DNA of 64,000 nt from Barnesiella viscericola DSM 18177 (GCF_000512915.1 NZ_CP007034.1:2730001-2794000); one strand, 5' to 3'. Positions 35,725-45,196 are shown, counted from the first letter of the stretch. Notes: generated from the letters alone by a model not told the origin. Translations and numbers: made by a program.

Positions 35725-37659
35725 ATGAATATCATTCGGGGAATAGCAATTGTTGCACTTGCTTCCGTATCTACGGCAGCCATGCAGGCGAAAGTCACGC
35801 TGCCGGCGGTCTTTTCCGACAACATGGTCGTTCAGCAGAACTCGGTTCTGACCGTAACCGGAACAGCCCGCCCGCTGTCTACGGTAACATTCCGTTCAGA
35901 CTGGACCGGAGGTGAGGGTAAAACCAGAACAGGCAAAAACGGACGTTTCGAGTTGAATATCCCGACTCCTCCCGCCGGCGGTCCCTATACGCTCATTTTT
36001 GATGACGGCTCGGGCAATGGGGAGAAGACCGTGCTGCAAAATGTGCTGTCGGGCGAAGTGTGGATTTGTTCGGGTCAGTCGAACATGGAATTCCCCATAA
36101 AGGGAGATTGGGCGCAACTGATGGATGCAGACGAAGTAGTTGCCACAATGCAGCGTCCTGCCCTGCGGCTGTTACAGATCAGGACCACGTCATCAGTCAA
36201 TCCACTTGATGACACGGACGTTGAATACGGCTGGGCGGAATCCTCGCCCGCAGCGGCTTCCTTCTCGGCAATAGGCTATCTGTGCGGCAAAATGCTTCAA
36301 GATTCGCTGAATGTACCGGTAGGTATAATCGATGCAAGTTGGGGCGGCACACCTGTCGAGGCATGGACACCGTACGAAGCACTCAAAGGGGTGCCCGGGC
36401 TTGAATATCAATATGGTCTGCTGGGAAAAGGGAAAAACGAACAGGCTCTGAAAGATATGGAGATAAAGCGGGTTTACGAGTCGTATGACAGCCCCGGTAA
36501 AATAGCTTACCCGTATGACAGAAATGTGATGCAAAAGGGCAAAGGCTGGGGAAAGATGCCTGTACCGTCGATGTGGGAGGAGAACGTACTGCCCGGATTC
36601 GACGGCATTGTTGCGATGCAATATGAACTAATCCTCCCTGCCGAAGCCTCCGGGAAATCGTTAAAACTATGTTTTGGAGCTATTGACGACTGGGACACGG
36701 CATATTTCAACGGTGAAATGGTAGGTAGCGGTCAGATTTTTGACCGCATGCGGGAATACGAAGTAGACAGTCGGCTTGTCAAAGCCGGCAAAAACGTCAT
36801 CACCGTGGAAGTCATCGACAATGGCGGAGGCGGCGGTATATGGAAATCGTCATACGCAATTGTAAATGGCGAAAGCCATAGTCTCGACGGAGAGTGGAAC
36901 TATGCCATCGTGGCTGATTTTTCCAAAACAGACATACGATGCGAATGGCCGGAAAGCCAGTACTACCCCACTGCTCTCTACAACGCGATGATCAACCCGC
37001 TCAGAACGATGCCTGTTGCCGGCGTGTTCTGGTATCAGGGCTGTGCCAATGTCGGTAGAGCCGGGCAATACGAAATTTGTTTCAAAAACATGATAAATGG
37101 TTGGAGAAAAGCATTTGGCAATCCCTCCATGCCGTTCTATTTCGTGCAGCTTGCCGGCTTTATGCAACCTGTCGTTGTACAGCCCGAATCGGAATGGGCA
37201 TTATTGCGTAACGCACAGTCAAAGGCTCTCGAACTGCCGCATACCGACATGGCGACGGCTATCGATCTTGGCAATCCGATTGATATTCACCCCACCAACA
37301 AGGCGGAAGTGGCACGGCGTCTGACTATGCTTGCGCTGGATAAAACCTATGGAATGAAGCAGAAATGTAACACGCCACGTTGCATAGATAGTAAAATCGG
37401 CGGCGGTTATGTGGAGCTGACTTTCAACGATAATATAAAAGCCACGGGAGGAGCCGTTACCGGATTCATAATCAAAGATAAAGATGGCACTTGGGCGTAT
37501 GCAAATGCCCGACTCACCTCCGACCGTACAATAAGGCTGTCGTCGCCATTGGTACAAAATCCTGTGGCAGCCAGATATAACTGGGCGGATTATCCGGGCG
37601 GGAATCTCTATGGCATCGAGTCCGGACTTCCCGTCTTACCTTTCGCTTCCGACAAATAG
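35725..37659 (+). CDS. Sialate O-acetylesterase-like carbohydrate esterase (SASA family)
   Basis: The 644-residue protein has a signal peptide (ends AAMQA) and the SASA/DUF303 architecture: the N-terminal beta strand region LPAVFSDNMVVQQNSVL, the nucleophile Ser119 in WICSGQSNMEF, and the second half FWYQGCANVGRAGQYE and DLGNPIDIHPTNKAEVARRL with the Asp/His pair. A jelly-roll insertion (ILPAEASGKSLKLCFGAIDDWDTAYFNG) splits the catalytic domain, as is common in these long esterases. Despite the family name, plant or microbial O-acetylated glycans are likely targets. It is the last gene of the PUL operon, followed by a strong hairpin. Confidence 0.88.
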   Translation: MNIIRGIAIVALASVSTAAMQAKVTLPAVFSDNMVVQQNSVLTVTGTARPLSTVTFRSDWTGGEGKTRTGKNGRFELNIPTPPAGGPYTLIFDDGSGNGEKTVLQNVLSGEVWICSGQSNMEFPIKGDWAQLMDADEVVATMQRPALRLLQIRTTSSVNPLDDTDVEYGWAESSPAAASFSAIGYLCGKMLQDSLNVPVGIIDASWGGTPVEAWTPYEALKGVPGLEYQYGLLGKGKNEQALKDMEIKRVYESYDSPGKIAYPYDRNVMQKGKGWGKMPVPSMWEENVLPGFDGIVAMQYELILPAEASGKSLKLCFGAIDDWDTAYFNGEMVGSGQIFDRMREYEVDSRLVKAGKNVITVEVIDNGGGGGIWKSSYAIVNGESHSLDGEWNYAIVADFSKTDIRCEWPESQYYPTALYNAMINPLRTMPVAGVFWYQGCANVGRAGQYEICFKNMINGWRKAFGNPSMPFYFVQLAGFMQPVVVQPESEWALLRNAQSKALELPHTDMATAIDLGNPIDIHPTNKAEVARRLTMLALDKTYGMKQKCNTPRCIDSKIGGGYVELTFNDNIKATGGAVTGFIIKDKDGTWAYANARLTSDRTIRLSSPLVQNPVAARYNWADYPGGNLYGIESGLPVLPFASDK

Positions 37660-37725
37660 GGAACAGCTAAAATAGATACTAATGGCTATGAAGTTTTTAC
37701 GTATAATGCCATTAGATCTGTAAGT

Positions 37726-37767
37726 CGCGCCATCATCGACAGTACAAAGGCTACCGATGATGGCGCG
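37726..37767 (+). terminator. Hairpin at the end of the PUL operon
   Basis: CGCGCCATCATCG and CGATGATGGCGCG form a perfect 13-bp stem with a loop of 16 bases, 67 bases after the last PUL gene. The downstream tract is AT-rich rather than a pure T-run. Confidence 0.65.
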
Positions 37768-37823
37768 ATAAATTAAATCGTAAGTTCCGCATGTGCTTGG
37801 AATCCGTCTGACATAGAGCAGCT

Positions 37824-37975
37824 ACACTTTTTCTAGCGAATAAACCAAAGTTCGATACATTTTTTCAAGCGAATAATATATGTAATCTCACACTTTTTCC
37901 AACGAATCAGACTTCTTTAAACACTTTTCCATCAAAATTGAGGCTCGAAATCTACACTTTTCCATGAAATCATCA
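37824..37975 (+). repeat. Five regularly spaced imperfect repeats, transposon-end-like array
   Basis: Repeats begin at 37824, 37857, 37890, 37921 and 37954, spaced 33, 33, 31 and 33 bases. Each starts ACACTTTT(T)CcA and the first three continue to CGAAT. The core is about 18 bases and degenerates toward the right. Such ordered subterminal sites are typical of transposase-binding ends of IS21-type or Tn7/TnsB-type elements. No transposase is adjacent. No gene occupies 37660-38183. Confidence 0.6.
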
Positions 37976-38022
37976 ACTTTACTTTATTCCCGTACTCATA
38001 TATACGCCAATTAAAGTAAAGT
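37976..38022 (+). repeat. Inverted repeat ACTTTACTTTA / TAAAGTAAAGT around an ATATATACGCC core
   Basis: Perfect 11-bp arms flank a 25-base centre containing ATATATACGCC. Nearly the same structure (ACTTTGCTTTATT, ATATATACGCC, AATAAAGTAAAGT) occurs at 53242-53286, next to the mobilisation genes. It follows the five-repeat array directly. Confidence 0.65.
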
Positions 38023-38183
38023 CAAAATAAGGGAAGAAAAGAGATGGCTTCGCCAAACAGGCCAGCCGATTTACCGAAGTCTACCTATGATACTACCTAT
38101 TTTTCTTTTGGCTGCAAAATCTTATAAATGACATATCTGTAATAACAAATTTGGGGTGTCTGATATTTATTTGCCGCTACAAT

Positions 38184-38783
38184 TCATAATGCGCCCGAGA
38201 ACGTTTTCACGGGATTTCCACGCAAGAGTGTAGTATGCTTGCCCCATTTGGACGAGCGAAACGATGCTGCGGCAGAATCTTTTGCTTGCTGTAACTTCAA
38301 GAGAAGCAGATTGCGTGCCATTTCCTTGTTTTGTGACTGTGAACGTTGTGAACAGCATCTGACAGAAAGCCCGGTAGGAAGATGAGTGGTGCGAACCGCA
38401 GTCTCCACTTTGTTGACGTTCTGCCCGCCATGCCCACCGGAGCGCATCGTTTCGTAAACAATATCTTTATCAAACACTTCCGGAAGTGTAACTGGTTCGA
38501 TAAATTCCACTCCGACAAACCAATTCTTACGAGGATAGCCGGGACGGTAACGGTTTGACGTCGCCCGCCACAGTATAGTACCTGTCCACTCCAGTTCTTT
38601 AACGACATCAACTTCAGCAAGAAACAGCATCGACATATAGCAATCCGGCTCCGTGTTGTGCGGTTCGCTTTCCACGAGTTCCGCATCCGGAAAGTCTTTC
38701 AGCAGTTCACGGGCTACAAGCGTGACGGCGCGGGCACATTCCACTGGTCCCCGTCCGGCAGTAAGTTGTATATACTTTTTCAT
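38184..38783 (-). CDS. prfH: Peptide chain release factor H-like protein
   Basis: The 199-residue protein matches PrfH, a release-factor paralog lacking codon-recognition domains. The GGQ peptidyl-hydrolysis motif is at residues 119-121 in [18 protein letters not shown]. The C-terminal [20 protein letters not shown] is also typical. PrfH is normally encoded with an RtcB2 RNA ligase; together they rescue ribosomes whose 16S decoding centre has been cleaved. Here its ATG overlaps the rtcB stop by four bases, but that rtcB is truncated, so coupled expression is lost unless an IS promoter drives it. Confidence 0.9.
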   Translation of the reverse strand: MKKYIQLTAGRGPVECARAVTLVARELLKDFPDAELVESEPHNTEPDCYMSMLFLAEVDVVKELEWTGTILWRATSNRYRPGYPRKNWFVGVEFIEPVTLPEVFDKDIVYETMRSGGHGGQNVNKVETAVRTTHLPTGLSVRCCSQRSQSQNKEMARNLLLLKLQQAKDSAAASFRSSKWGKHTTLLRGNPVKTFSGAL

Positions 38784-39155
38784 TGGGGAATATCTTTAAT
38801 GTTTAAGCTGGGTTTGACCATCGTGGTGACTTCAGCGGTCGGCTCAATCAGGCGTAATATTTCTTCCATCGGCTTATAGGCCTGTGGCGATTCGTCAAGC
38901 GTACCGGGACAAACCGACGTGGAAAATATGCCGTTCATAGACTTTTCAAACTCCTCCATTGCGATATTCTTTTTGGCAGCATTTCTTGACATGACACGTC
39001 CGGCACCGTGCGGGGCAGAACTGTTCCACTCGGGATTCCCTTTTCCCACACAGATGGCAATACCATCGCGCATATTGAAAGGCAGGCAAAAGCGTTCTCC
39101 CGCTCCGGCTGCAACCGCCCCTTTGCGTAGCATGGGATATTCTTCACATACGGAA
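38780..39155 (-). pseudogene. rtcB: RNA ligase RtcB (RtcB2-type), C-terminal fragment
   Basis: About 125 codons remain: EYPMLRKGAVAAGAGERFCL, NSSAPHGAGRVMSR with the guanylylation-site histidine region, and [17 protein letters not shown] at the end. These match the C-terminal third of RtcB ligases that join 2',3'-cyclic phosphate ends. Everything upstream is replaced at 39156 by an IS end. Metal-binding N-terminal residues are missing, so the fragment cannot be active. Confidence 0.85.
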
Positions 39156-39347
39156 CACTGCTGTCCGGAGAAGATTCTCCAAAGCAGCTATTATTAATTA
39201 ATACTCAACTGGTTACGAGGATAATAAAATTTTTCGATTAGAAATCATAGTTTTGCAAGAAGGTATAAACAGCCAATTCTGCAAACTATGAACAAAGGAA
39301 AAACAATATTTGCACAGGTTATGTCTCTTATAAACACATACGAATTC
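39156..39347 (+). mobile_element. Left fragment of a second, related IS4-type element
   Basis: The end CACTGCTGTCCGGAGAAG resembles the terminal repeats of copies A and B. A leader and ATG at 39288 then give MNKGKTIFAQVMSLINTYEF, homologous to the transposase N-terminus but clearly diverged in DNA. After 20 codons it is interrupted by copy B at 39348, making a nested insertion. Its right part is gone. Confidence 0.75.
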
Positions 39348-40669
39348 ACTAGTGTCCGGAGAAAAATTCTCCGACAAGGGTTTAATTATTAAACATCAAT
39401 AATGTTATAAGCATTAGAAAATTTTTCGATTAGAACATCAGTAACTTTGCGGTAGCCATCAAGAGGTTATCCGCAAGCCATGAACAAAGGAAAAACAATC
39501 TTCGCTCAGATTATGTCTCTCATTAACGAATACGAGTTCAAGAAATGTGTCGACCGCTACAAAGGTGACCGGCATGCTATCAAATTCAATTGTCGTGACC
39601 AGTTCATGGTGATGAGTTTTGCACAGTTCACTGACAGAGCTGGTTTGAGAGATATAGAGACTACACTTAACCTCTGCGGCGACCTCTATCGCTCCGGAAT
39701 CAAGGCAATACCTCGATCCACGCTTGCGGAGGCCAATGAGAAGAAGGATTGGCGTATATATCAAGACTTTGCGATGACTTTGGTAAAGGAAGCCACGATG
39801 CTTTACAAGGATGAAAAGCTGCGAATTGGTCTTGAGGAGATGATATATGCGTTTGACAGCAGTACCATTGAACTGTGTCTTAAGTTGTGTCCATGGGCCG
39901 AGTTTCATCATGGTAAGGGCGCGTTCAAGATACATACACTGATGGATCTGCGAGGCTCGATTCCCACATTTGTCATGCTCACGCCAGGCAAGGTTAACGA
40001 TGCCAGGATGATGGACAAGATTCCTGTTGAAGCAGGTGCTTTCTACCTGATGGATAGGGGATATGTTGCCTTTGAGAAACTTTACAAGCATTTCCAGCAA
40101 AAGGGCGCCTACTTTGTTACACGCGCCAAGGACAATATGTCTTATGAGGTTATTGAGTCCAGACCTGTCAATAAAGACTCGGGCGTTCTTTCGGATGAGA
40201 CTATCAGACTTGCTGGATATTACTCTACCAGAAAGTATCCAGACACATTGAGACTTGTTGTGTATGAAGACTTTGAGACTGGAAGAGTATATCGATTTCT
40301 GACCAGCAACTTTGCGATTGACGATCCGCTGACTATTGCGGAACTCTACCGTGAACGCTGGCTGATAGAACTGTTCTTCAAATGGATCAAGCAGCATCTT
40401 CACATCAGGACTTTCTACGGCACTTCCAAGAACGCCGTGTACACGCAGATATGGATAGCCATTTGTGACTATCTGCTGCTCATCATTGCGAAGAAGCGAT
40501 ACGGGTTGGATCCAAGTCTTCATTCTATCTCTAACTCAATCGGACAAGTCCTCTTCCAGAGGGCGGATATCCGTGAAATTTATAATCAGCCGACAACTCC
40601 CGTTTGTGTTCCGGAGGCGGGTTCTGTCGAGCAACCTACTTTATGGTAAAATTTCTCCGGACAGCAGTG
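39348..40669 (+). mobile_element. IS4-family-type insertion sequence, copy B (1322 bp)
   Basis: Same length and same ends (CACTAGTGTCCGGAG at left, CACTGCTGTCCGGAG inward at right) as copy A. Left flank is the related IS fragment and right flank is an hsdS fragment, with no target duplication, so the flanks were joined by deletion or recombination. Confidence 0.85.
39480..40649 (+). CDS. IS4-type DDE transposase, copy B
   Basis: This is a 389-residue intact transposase almost identical to the one at 1550-2719; the visible changes include D for Y near residue 95 (WRIYQDFAM), M for I (EATMLYKD) and F for I (YEDFETG). The DDE residues lie in YAFDSSTIEL, YLMDRGYVAFE and YRERWLIELFFKW. Two near-identical copies about 37 kb apart in direct orientation can recombine and excise or invert nothing but delete the DNA between them. 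Confidence 0.9.
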   Translation: MNKGKTIFAQIMSLINEYEFKKCVDRYKGDRHAIKFNCRDQFMVMSFAQFTDRAGLRDIETTLNLCGDLYRSGIKAIPRSTLAEANEKKDWRIYQDFAMTLVKEATMLYKDEKLRIGLEEMIYAFDSSTIELCLKLCPWAEFHHGKGAFKIHTLMDLRGSIPTFVMLTPGKVNDARMMDKIPVEAGAFYLMDRGYVAFEKLYKHFQQKGAYFVTRAKDNMSYEVIESRPVNKDSGVLSDETIRLAGYYSTRKYPDTLRLVVYEDFETGRVYRFLTSNFAIDDPLTIAELYRERWLIELFFKWIKQHLHIRTFYGTSKNAVYTQIWIAICDYLLLIIAKKRYGLDPSLHSISNSIGQVLFQRADIREIYNQPTTPVCVPEAGSVEQPTLW

Positions 40670-40925
40670 TATTAATAGCCATCTTCCCGACGCCAGCACC
40701 TTTACATACTACAAGCAAATCGTTTAAATATGAATAAACAGACGGATATTCTGTCCATCGGTTTATCACAAGTTGTTCGTTTTCAATATTGCTGGCTCCA
40801 ATGATGTAAGGTATGCCTGAAACATTATCATTATATTTTTCTGGTGAAAAATCTTGCCCAGAAACGAGTTGCAAGATTTCTTCCAATGTTGTCCACACCC
40901 AATTATCAGGCACTTCAAACGGCAT
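40670..40925 (-). pseudogene. hsdS: Type I restriction specificity subunit (hsdS) fragment
   Basis: The minus-strand frame reads MPFEVPDNWVWTTLEEILQL, then VSGQDFSPEKY, IPYIIGASNIENEQLVIN and KGAGVGKMAINT before running into IS copy B. The (I/M)PFEVPDNWVW start of a target-recognition domain is characteristic of HsdS. Both sides are cut: by IS copy B at the 3' end and by the IS1182-like fragment upstream. No hsdM or hsdR is present in the window. Confidence 0.8.
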
Positions 40926-40966
40926 ATTCCCATAATGGGGCGTATGTATAGTAAGTGATGATTAAT

Positions 40967-41731
40967 TAGGGACAGTCGTTTAATTCCGTCATTATGAGTC
41001 AATCGGCAGACTGTCCCGGTAATTTTTCCGATCGAACTCATCTTTTTATATTTTCGGCTCCGTTTCGGAGCCCCTTTTTTCATTTTTGGACCCAACTGGA
41101 GCCAATACTCCAGTGAAAGGGCCGTTTCTCACTCACCTCGAACATCAGGCAGCCTGAGCAATTTCGTTGACTTCCCGCCGGACGAGCTGTACTGCATTCG
41201 CCGTGTGGATGCCAAAGAAGATGTACAGGATTTCGGTCAACTTCGTCCTTGCCTTGATGCGTTTCAGACCATAGTGTTCCTTCTGCGTTCCGAACGAGCC
41301 TTCCATCCTCGTTGCCCTCACCCTCGCCAGCTCGTTGCGGATGATGTCGTTCTCTTTCTTTTCCAAGGACGGACGGCCACGCTTGACGAATGACGTCTGT
41401 ATTCCTCTATCCTTGCAGTACCCCCTGTTGGCGCTGCCGGCATAGCCTGCATCTCCTCCGACCTTCTTCGCGTCCACACCGAAGAGCTTTCGGTGCATCT
41501 TCAGGCAGTGCGTAAGCCTGGTTCCCTCGTTGAAGGCATTGAATGACAGCTTCTCGATGAATGAGAGTCCGTCAACCTGGATATTGTTGCACTTCGCACC
41601 GAACTCTACGCTCTTCACTTCCTTGCCTCTCACGATCGGCCTCACATACGGCTTGCTGATGCTCACTATCCTGTCCTTGACACTCTCGCGAGAATTGTTG
41701 TTCTCGAAGTGGGCCTTCTGCTGGCGGTACA
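40967..41731 (-). mobile_element. Truncated IS1182/ISNCY-like element (transposase 3' part)
   Basis: It begins TAGGGACAGTCGTTTAATTC, the same end as the complete element at 46665-48373, and matches it up to GGTACA at 41731. It then joins a sulfatase fragment. The transposase remnant (41145-41731, about 195 codons ending NEIAQAA) lacks the N-terminal half, so it is inactive. Confidence 0.85.
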
Positions 41732-41995
41732 CTATTTTGATGGAATTTCATTCGCTCCCACATTGCTCGGGAAAGGAAAACAGGCGGAACATGATTTCCT
41801 ATATTGGGAATTTAATGAAACCGACCAGATTGCCGTACGTCAGGGCGACTGGAAATTGATTGTGAAAAAAGGCGTTCCTCACCTGTATAATTTGGCAACC
41901 GATCTTCACGAAGATGTTGATTTGGCATCAAAATATCCGGAACAGGTAGAAAAAATGAAGGAAATCATTTTCCGTGAGCATACCCATAGTCCTGA
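41732..41995 (+). pseudogene. Sulfatase C-terminal fragment
   Basis: The frame reads YFDGISFAPTLLGKGKQAEH, FLYWEFNETDQIAVRQGDWK and LYNLATDLHEDVDLASKYPE. This is the C-terminal subdomain of type I sulfatases (the FLYWEF...GDWKL...LYNL...D...A pattern). The catalytic N-terminal domain with the CxPxR site is missing, replaced by the IS1182-like fragment. The 3' end seems fused to the XRE remnant around 41990-42000, where the frame continues to a stop at 42017. Confidence 0.75.
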
Positions 41996-42137
41996 CAGGA
42001 ATGTCGGCTTCCGCTGATTCAAATTTCTTATATAGTTCTTCGTCCACACTGCAAGCCGACGCCATTTCGGCAATCGTCAGCCCCAGCGCGTCGCGCAAAC
42101 CTTTAAGACGGTTTGCCACTTCTTCAATATGACTCAT
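41994..42137 (-). pseudogene. N-terminal fragment of an XRE-family regulator
   Basis: The minus-strand frame MSHIEEVANRLKGLRDALGL, TIAEMASACSVDEELYKKFE, SAEADIPV is the first helix-turn-helix of an XRE/cupin-type regulator common in Bacteroidales. Homology stops after ADIPV, where the DNA switches to the sulfatase tail. About 48 codons remain. Confidence 0.6.
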
Positions 42138-42516
42138 AGCGTTTCTTTTTTAATGGTTTTACACGTCCTTTCCTTAAGGACTCTCGCAAAATTAGGAAAT
42201 AATTTCGCAGATTGTAGCCGGCTCGGGCAAAAAAATTGCATAAGTTATTCTATATTACACATTTGCGTTCCATGTGTGCAACACACTCCGGCAAGAAGTG
42301 TGCAAAAAATACCCGACACGGCAAGTTTTCACAGCCGTTAACGCTTGCAGAACTAAAAAATCAAACAACTAAATCAAAAATGTTTGTTACGTATGTTTTC
42401 AAAGAAACAATCGCAATAAATACGCAACCGAACTCTACTTTTTTATAATGAATTAAAAACATAATTCACTGTTTATCTTGTAATTAACATTTAATTCTAC
42501 TACTTTATTCCTACTC

Positions 42517-42551
42517 TTGTTTTACAATCCTTTCTGCTCTAATTATATTTG
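42517..42551 (+). promoter_or_regulatory. Promoter upstream of the second GH31 gene
   Basis: TATATTTG at 42544-42551 matches the -7 consensus and lies 41 bases before the ATG at 42593. The -33 element is weak (TTG at 42517-42519 is too far; TTTA at 42521-42524 has the right spacing). The stretch 42138-42516 is AT-rich and shows no gene. Confidence 0.5.
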
Positions 42552-42592
42552 CATAAACACATCACTTTAAACACTAACAAGAAACTAAAAAC

Positions 42593-45196
42593 ATGAAAAA
42601 TCTTTTACTTATCTGTGTATTTTTTATTCTTTCATTTCTGCAAATATTAGCAGCAGAGAACAATCCTGTAGCAGATCCAAAAGCTATTGTCCGATCTGGG
42701 GATATGCGCTTTACAATTCTAACCCCTGAAATGATTCGTATAGAATGGAGTGACAAACAAATCTTTGAAGACCGTGCTTCATTTACTGTGATAAATCGTC
42801 GTTTACCTGTTCCAGAATATGAAACATGGGAAGACGAAGAATTCCTATACATCAAAACAGAAAAACTATTATTACAATATCGCTTAAACAGTTTTCCTGG
42901 CACATTCAATCCAGCCAGCTCTAAAAATTTAAAAATTACATTTGAGGTGGATGGACAGACTGTCGTCTGGTATCCTTGGAAAAAAGACCCATTAAACCTA
43001 AAGGGAACAATGCGCACGCTTGATGGTGCCGACGGAGAAAACAAACGTGCGGAGATGGAAGACGGACTTCTTTCCCGTTCGGGATGGTACGTAATTGATG
43101 AGACAGCTGAACGAGCAGATGGAGGCATCAGCCTAATGTTAGATAAGCGTGAAGATGGTGTTGACTGGGTATCTCAACGTCAGGATCCGCCTGCAATGGA
43201 CTGGTATTTCATGGGATATGGACACAACTACAAAAAAGCTCTTTATGACTTCACTCGCATAGCCGGAAAAATTCCTATGCCACCAATGTATGCATTCGGT
43301 TACTGGTATTCAAAATATGAAGACTATAGTGCAGATGATTATAAGAATCTGACTTTAGAAATGGAAGAAAACGGCCTGCCGCAAGATGTCATGGTCATCG
43401 ACATGGATTGGCACTACTCAGGAAGTGAACTTGACGGAGGAAAAGGTGGATGGACCGGATGGAGTTGGAACACACGTTTGATTCCAGATCCTAAAGGATT
43501 GTTAAACTGGCTACACGAAAAGAAACTTAAAGCCACATTGAACCTTCACCCAGCTTATGGAATAGCCCCTTATGAAGATAATTATCAGGCACTTTACAAT
43601 GACCTTCAATCAAGAGGTATGGATTTGACTGCCGACAGCATCATCAATGAAGATGGTACTATTCGATGGAATTTGGAAAATGAAGATTTTTATAAAGCCT
43701 TTTTTAAAAACATAATCCGCCCACATGAAAATATAGGAGTTGACTTTTGGTGGCTTGACTGGCAACAATGGCTGCTTGCAGAAAACGAAGAAAAACTCAG
43801 TAACACATTTTGGTGCAATCATGTATTTTACAATGACATGAAAGCAAAAGGACAAGCCCGTCCGATAATTTTCCACCGTTGGGGAGGATTGGGCAGTCAT
43901 CGTTATCAGATAGGTTTCTCAGGAGACTCCCACACATCATTCGAAACTCTAAAATTTGAAACATACTTCACATCTACAGCTTCCAACGTCGGTTACGGAT
44001 ACTGGAGTCATGATATAGGCGGACACCATCAAAACGGAGAAAACAATCCCGAGTTATTTTTACGCTGGATCCAATTTGGTGTTTTTTCCCCAATAATCCG
44101 TACACATAGTTCAAACAATCCGGACGTCGAACGCCGAATGTGGAAATATCCCAACTATCCATTAATGCGCGAAGCGGTAAAACTTAGATACGCAATGGTA
44201 CCCTATATATATACACAAGCACGCGTTTCCTACGACACAGGTATTTCCCTCTGCCGTCCATTATATTATGAATGGCCAGAAAACAACGAAGCATATAAGC
44301 ACGATGATGAATATATGTTTGGTAATGATATTTTAGCAGCTCCAATTGTAAAAGCTGCAGATGCAGACGGAACTATAAGTAAAACGATATGGTTACCAGA
44401 AGGTAAATGGTATGAAGTTTGTTCTGGTGAAATCTTAGAAGGTAACCAGTCTTATACCCGTACATTTACACAAAGTGACATACCTCACTATATTAAAGAA
44501 GGTGCCATCATTCCATATTTCCCCGAATTAATGGATTTGAAAAGCCGTCCTGACAAATTGATATTAAAATTCATCCCGGGTTCAAAAGGTGAATTACGCT
44601 ATTACGAGGATGAAAATGATAATGACAATTATGAAAACGGAGCATTTACCTTTACACCTATTACCCAAGAAAAAAATGGGAATGAGGGTATATATACAAT
44701 TCACCCTATCGAAGGATATTTCAACGGAATGCTTAATGAACGTAGCTACGATATTGAATTATTAGCCGTCAATAAGCCTGAGAATGTAGTTGTCAACGGC
44801 CTTACATATACTTATGCAAACGATGAAAAGCCTGGTACTTGGAAATATGACAGCGCAAAACGTACAGCCATAATTTACCTTCCTAAAATTGCATGTGATC
44901 AGGAAACAAAAATAGTTGTAACACACGGCATGAGTTCTATTAACGACATAAAGGAATCCAAACAAGCTGTCATTTCCTACTCAAGCGATAGCCGACAAAT
45001 GCAAGTTTCTCTCGACAAAAATTGCAATAATATACACGTAAGTCTATTCGATGTTATGGGAAAAAACCTATTGTCAGACCATTTCAAAGACGCCCGAAAT
45101 ATCCTGCTTGATTTATCAACAATACCTTCAGACGGATTATGCATTGTTCAACTGACTTACGATAATCATATTCAAACACAAAAAATTATTCTTTAA
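42593..45196 (+). CDS. GH31 family alpha-glycosidase with T9SS sorting domain (AT-rich)
   Basis: The 867-residue enzyme is homologous to the GH31 at 31590 but uses much more A/T-rich codons. A signal peptide ends ILAAE. Active-site segments are GVDFWWLDWQQW (nucleophile Asp) and YQIGFSGDSH (acid/base Asp); GHDIGGH of the paralog appears as SHDIGGHHQ. Unlike the PUL copy it carries about 75 extra C-terminal residues (SLFDVMGKNLLS, STIPSDGLCIVQL, TQKIIL) that look like a T9SS type A sorting domain, so it is probably surface or secreted. It pairs with the downstream SusE/F-like gene, a small independent glycan cassette of foreign base composition. Confidence 0.9.
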   Translation: MKNLLLICVFFILSFLQILAAENNPVADPKAIVRSGDMRFTILTPEMIRIEWSDKQIFEDRASFTVINRRLPVPEYETWEDEEFLYIKTEKLLLQYRLNSFPGTFNPASSKNLKITFEVDGQTVVWYPWKKDPLNLKGTMRTLDGADGENKRAEMEDGLLSRSGWYVIDETAERADGGISLMLDKREDGVDWVSQRQDPPAMDWYFMGYGHNYKKALYDFTRIAGKIPMPPMYAFGYWYSKYEDYSADDYKNLTLEMEENGLPQDVMVIDMDWHYSGSELDGGKGGWTGWSWNTRLIPDPKGLLNWLHEKKLKATLNLHPAYGIAPYEDNYQALYNDLQSRGMDLTADSIINEDGTIRWNLENEDFYKAFFKNIIRPHENIGVDFWWLDWQQWLLAENEEKLSNTFWCNHVFYNDMKAKGQARPIIFHRWGGLGSHRYQIGFSGDSHTSFETLKFETYFTSTASNVGYGYWSHDIGGHHQNGENNPELFLRWIQFGVFSPIIRTHSSNNPDVERRMWKYPNYPLMREAVKLRYAMVPYIYTQARVSYDTGISLCRPLYYEWPENNEAYKHDDEYMFGNDILAAPIVKAADADGTISKTIWLPEGKWYEVCSGEILEGNQSYTRTFTQSDIPHYIKEGAIIPYFPELMDLKSRPDKLILKFIPGSKGELRYYEDENDNDNYENGAFTFTPITQEKNGNEGIYTIHPIEGYFNGMLNERSYDIELLAVNKPENVVVNGLTYTYANDEKPGTWKYDSAKRTAIIYLPKIACDQETKIVVTHGMSSINDIKESKQAVISYSSDSRQMQVSLDKNCNNIHVSLFDVMGKNLLSDHFKDARNILLDLSTIPSDGLCIVQLTYDNHIQTQKIIL

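Noticed and set aside
37824-37975. Possible CRISPR array
   Set aside because: The conserved core is only about 18 bases, diverges between units, and the spacing leaves intervals of about 15 bases; no cas genes are present.
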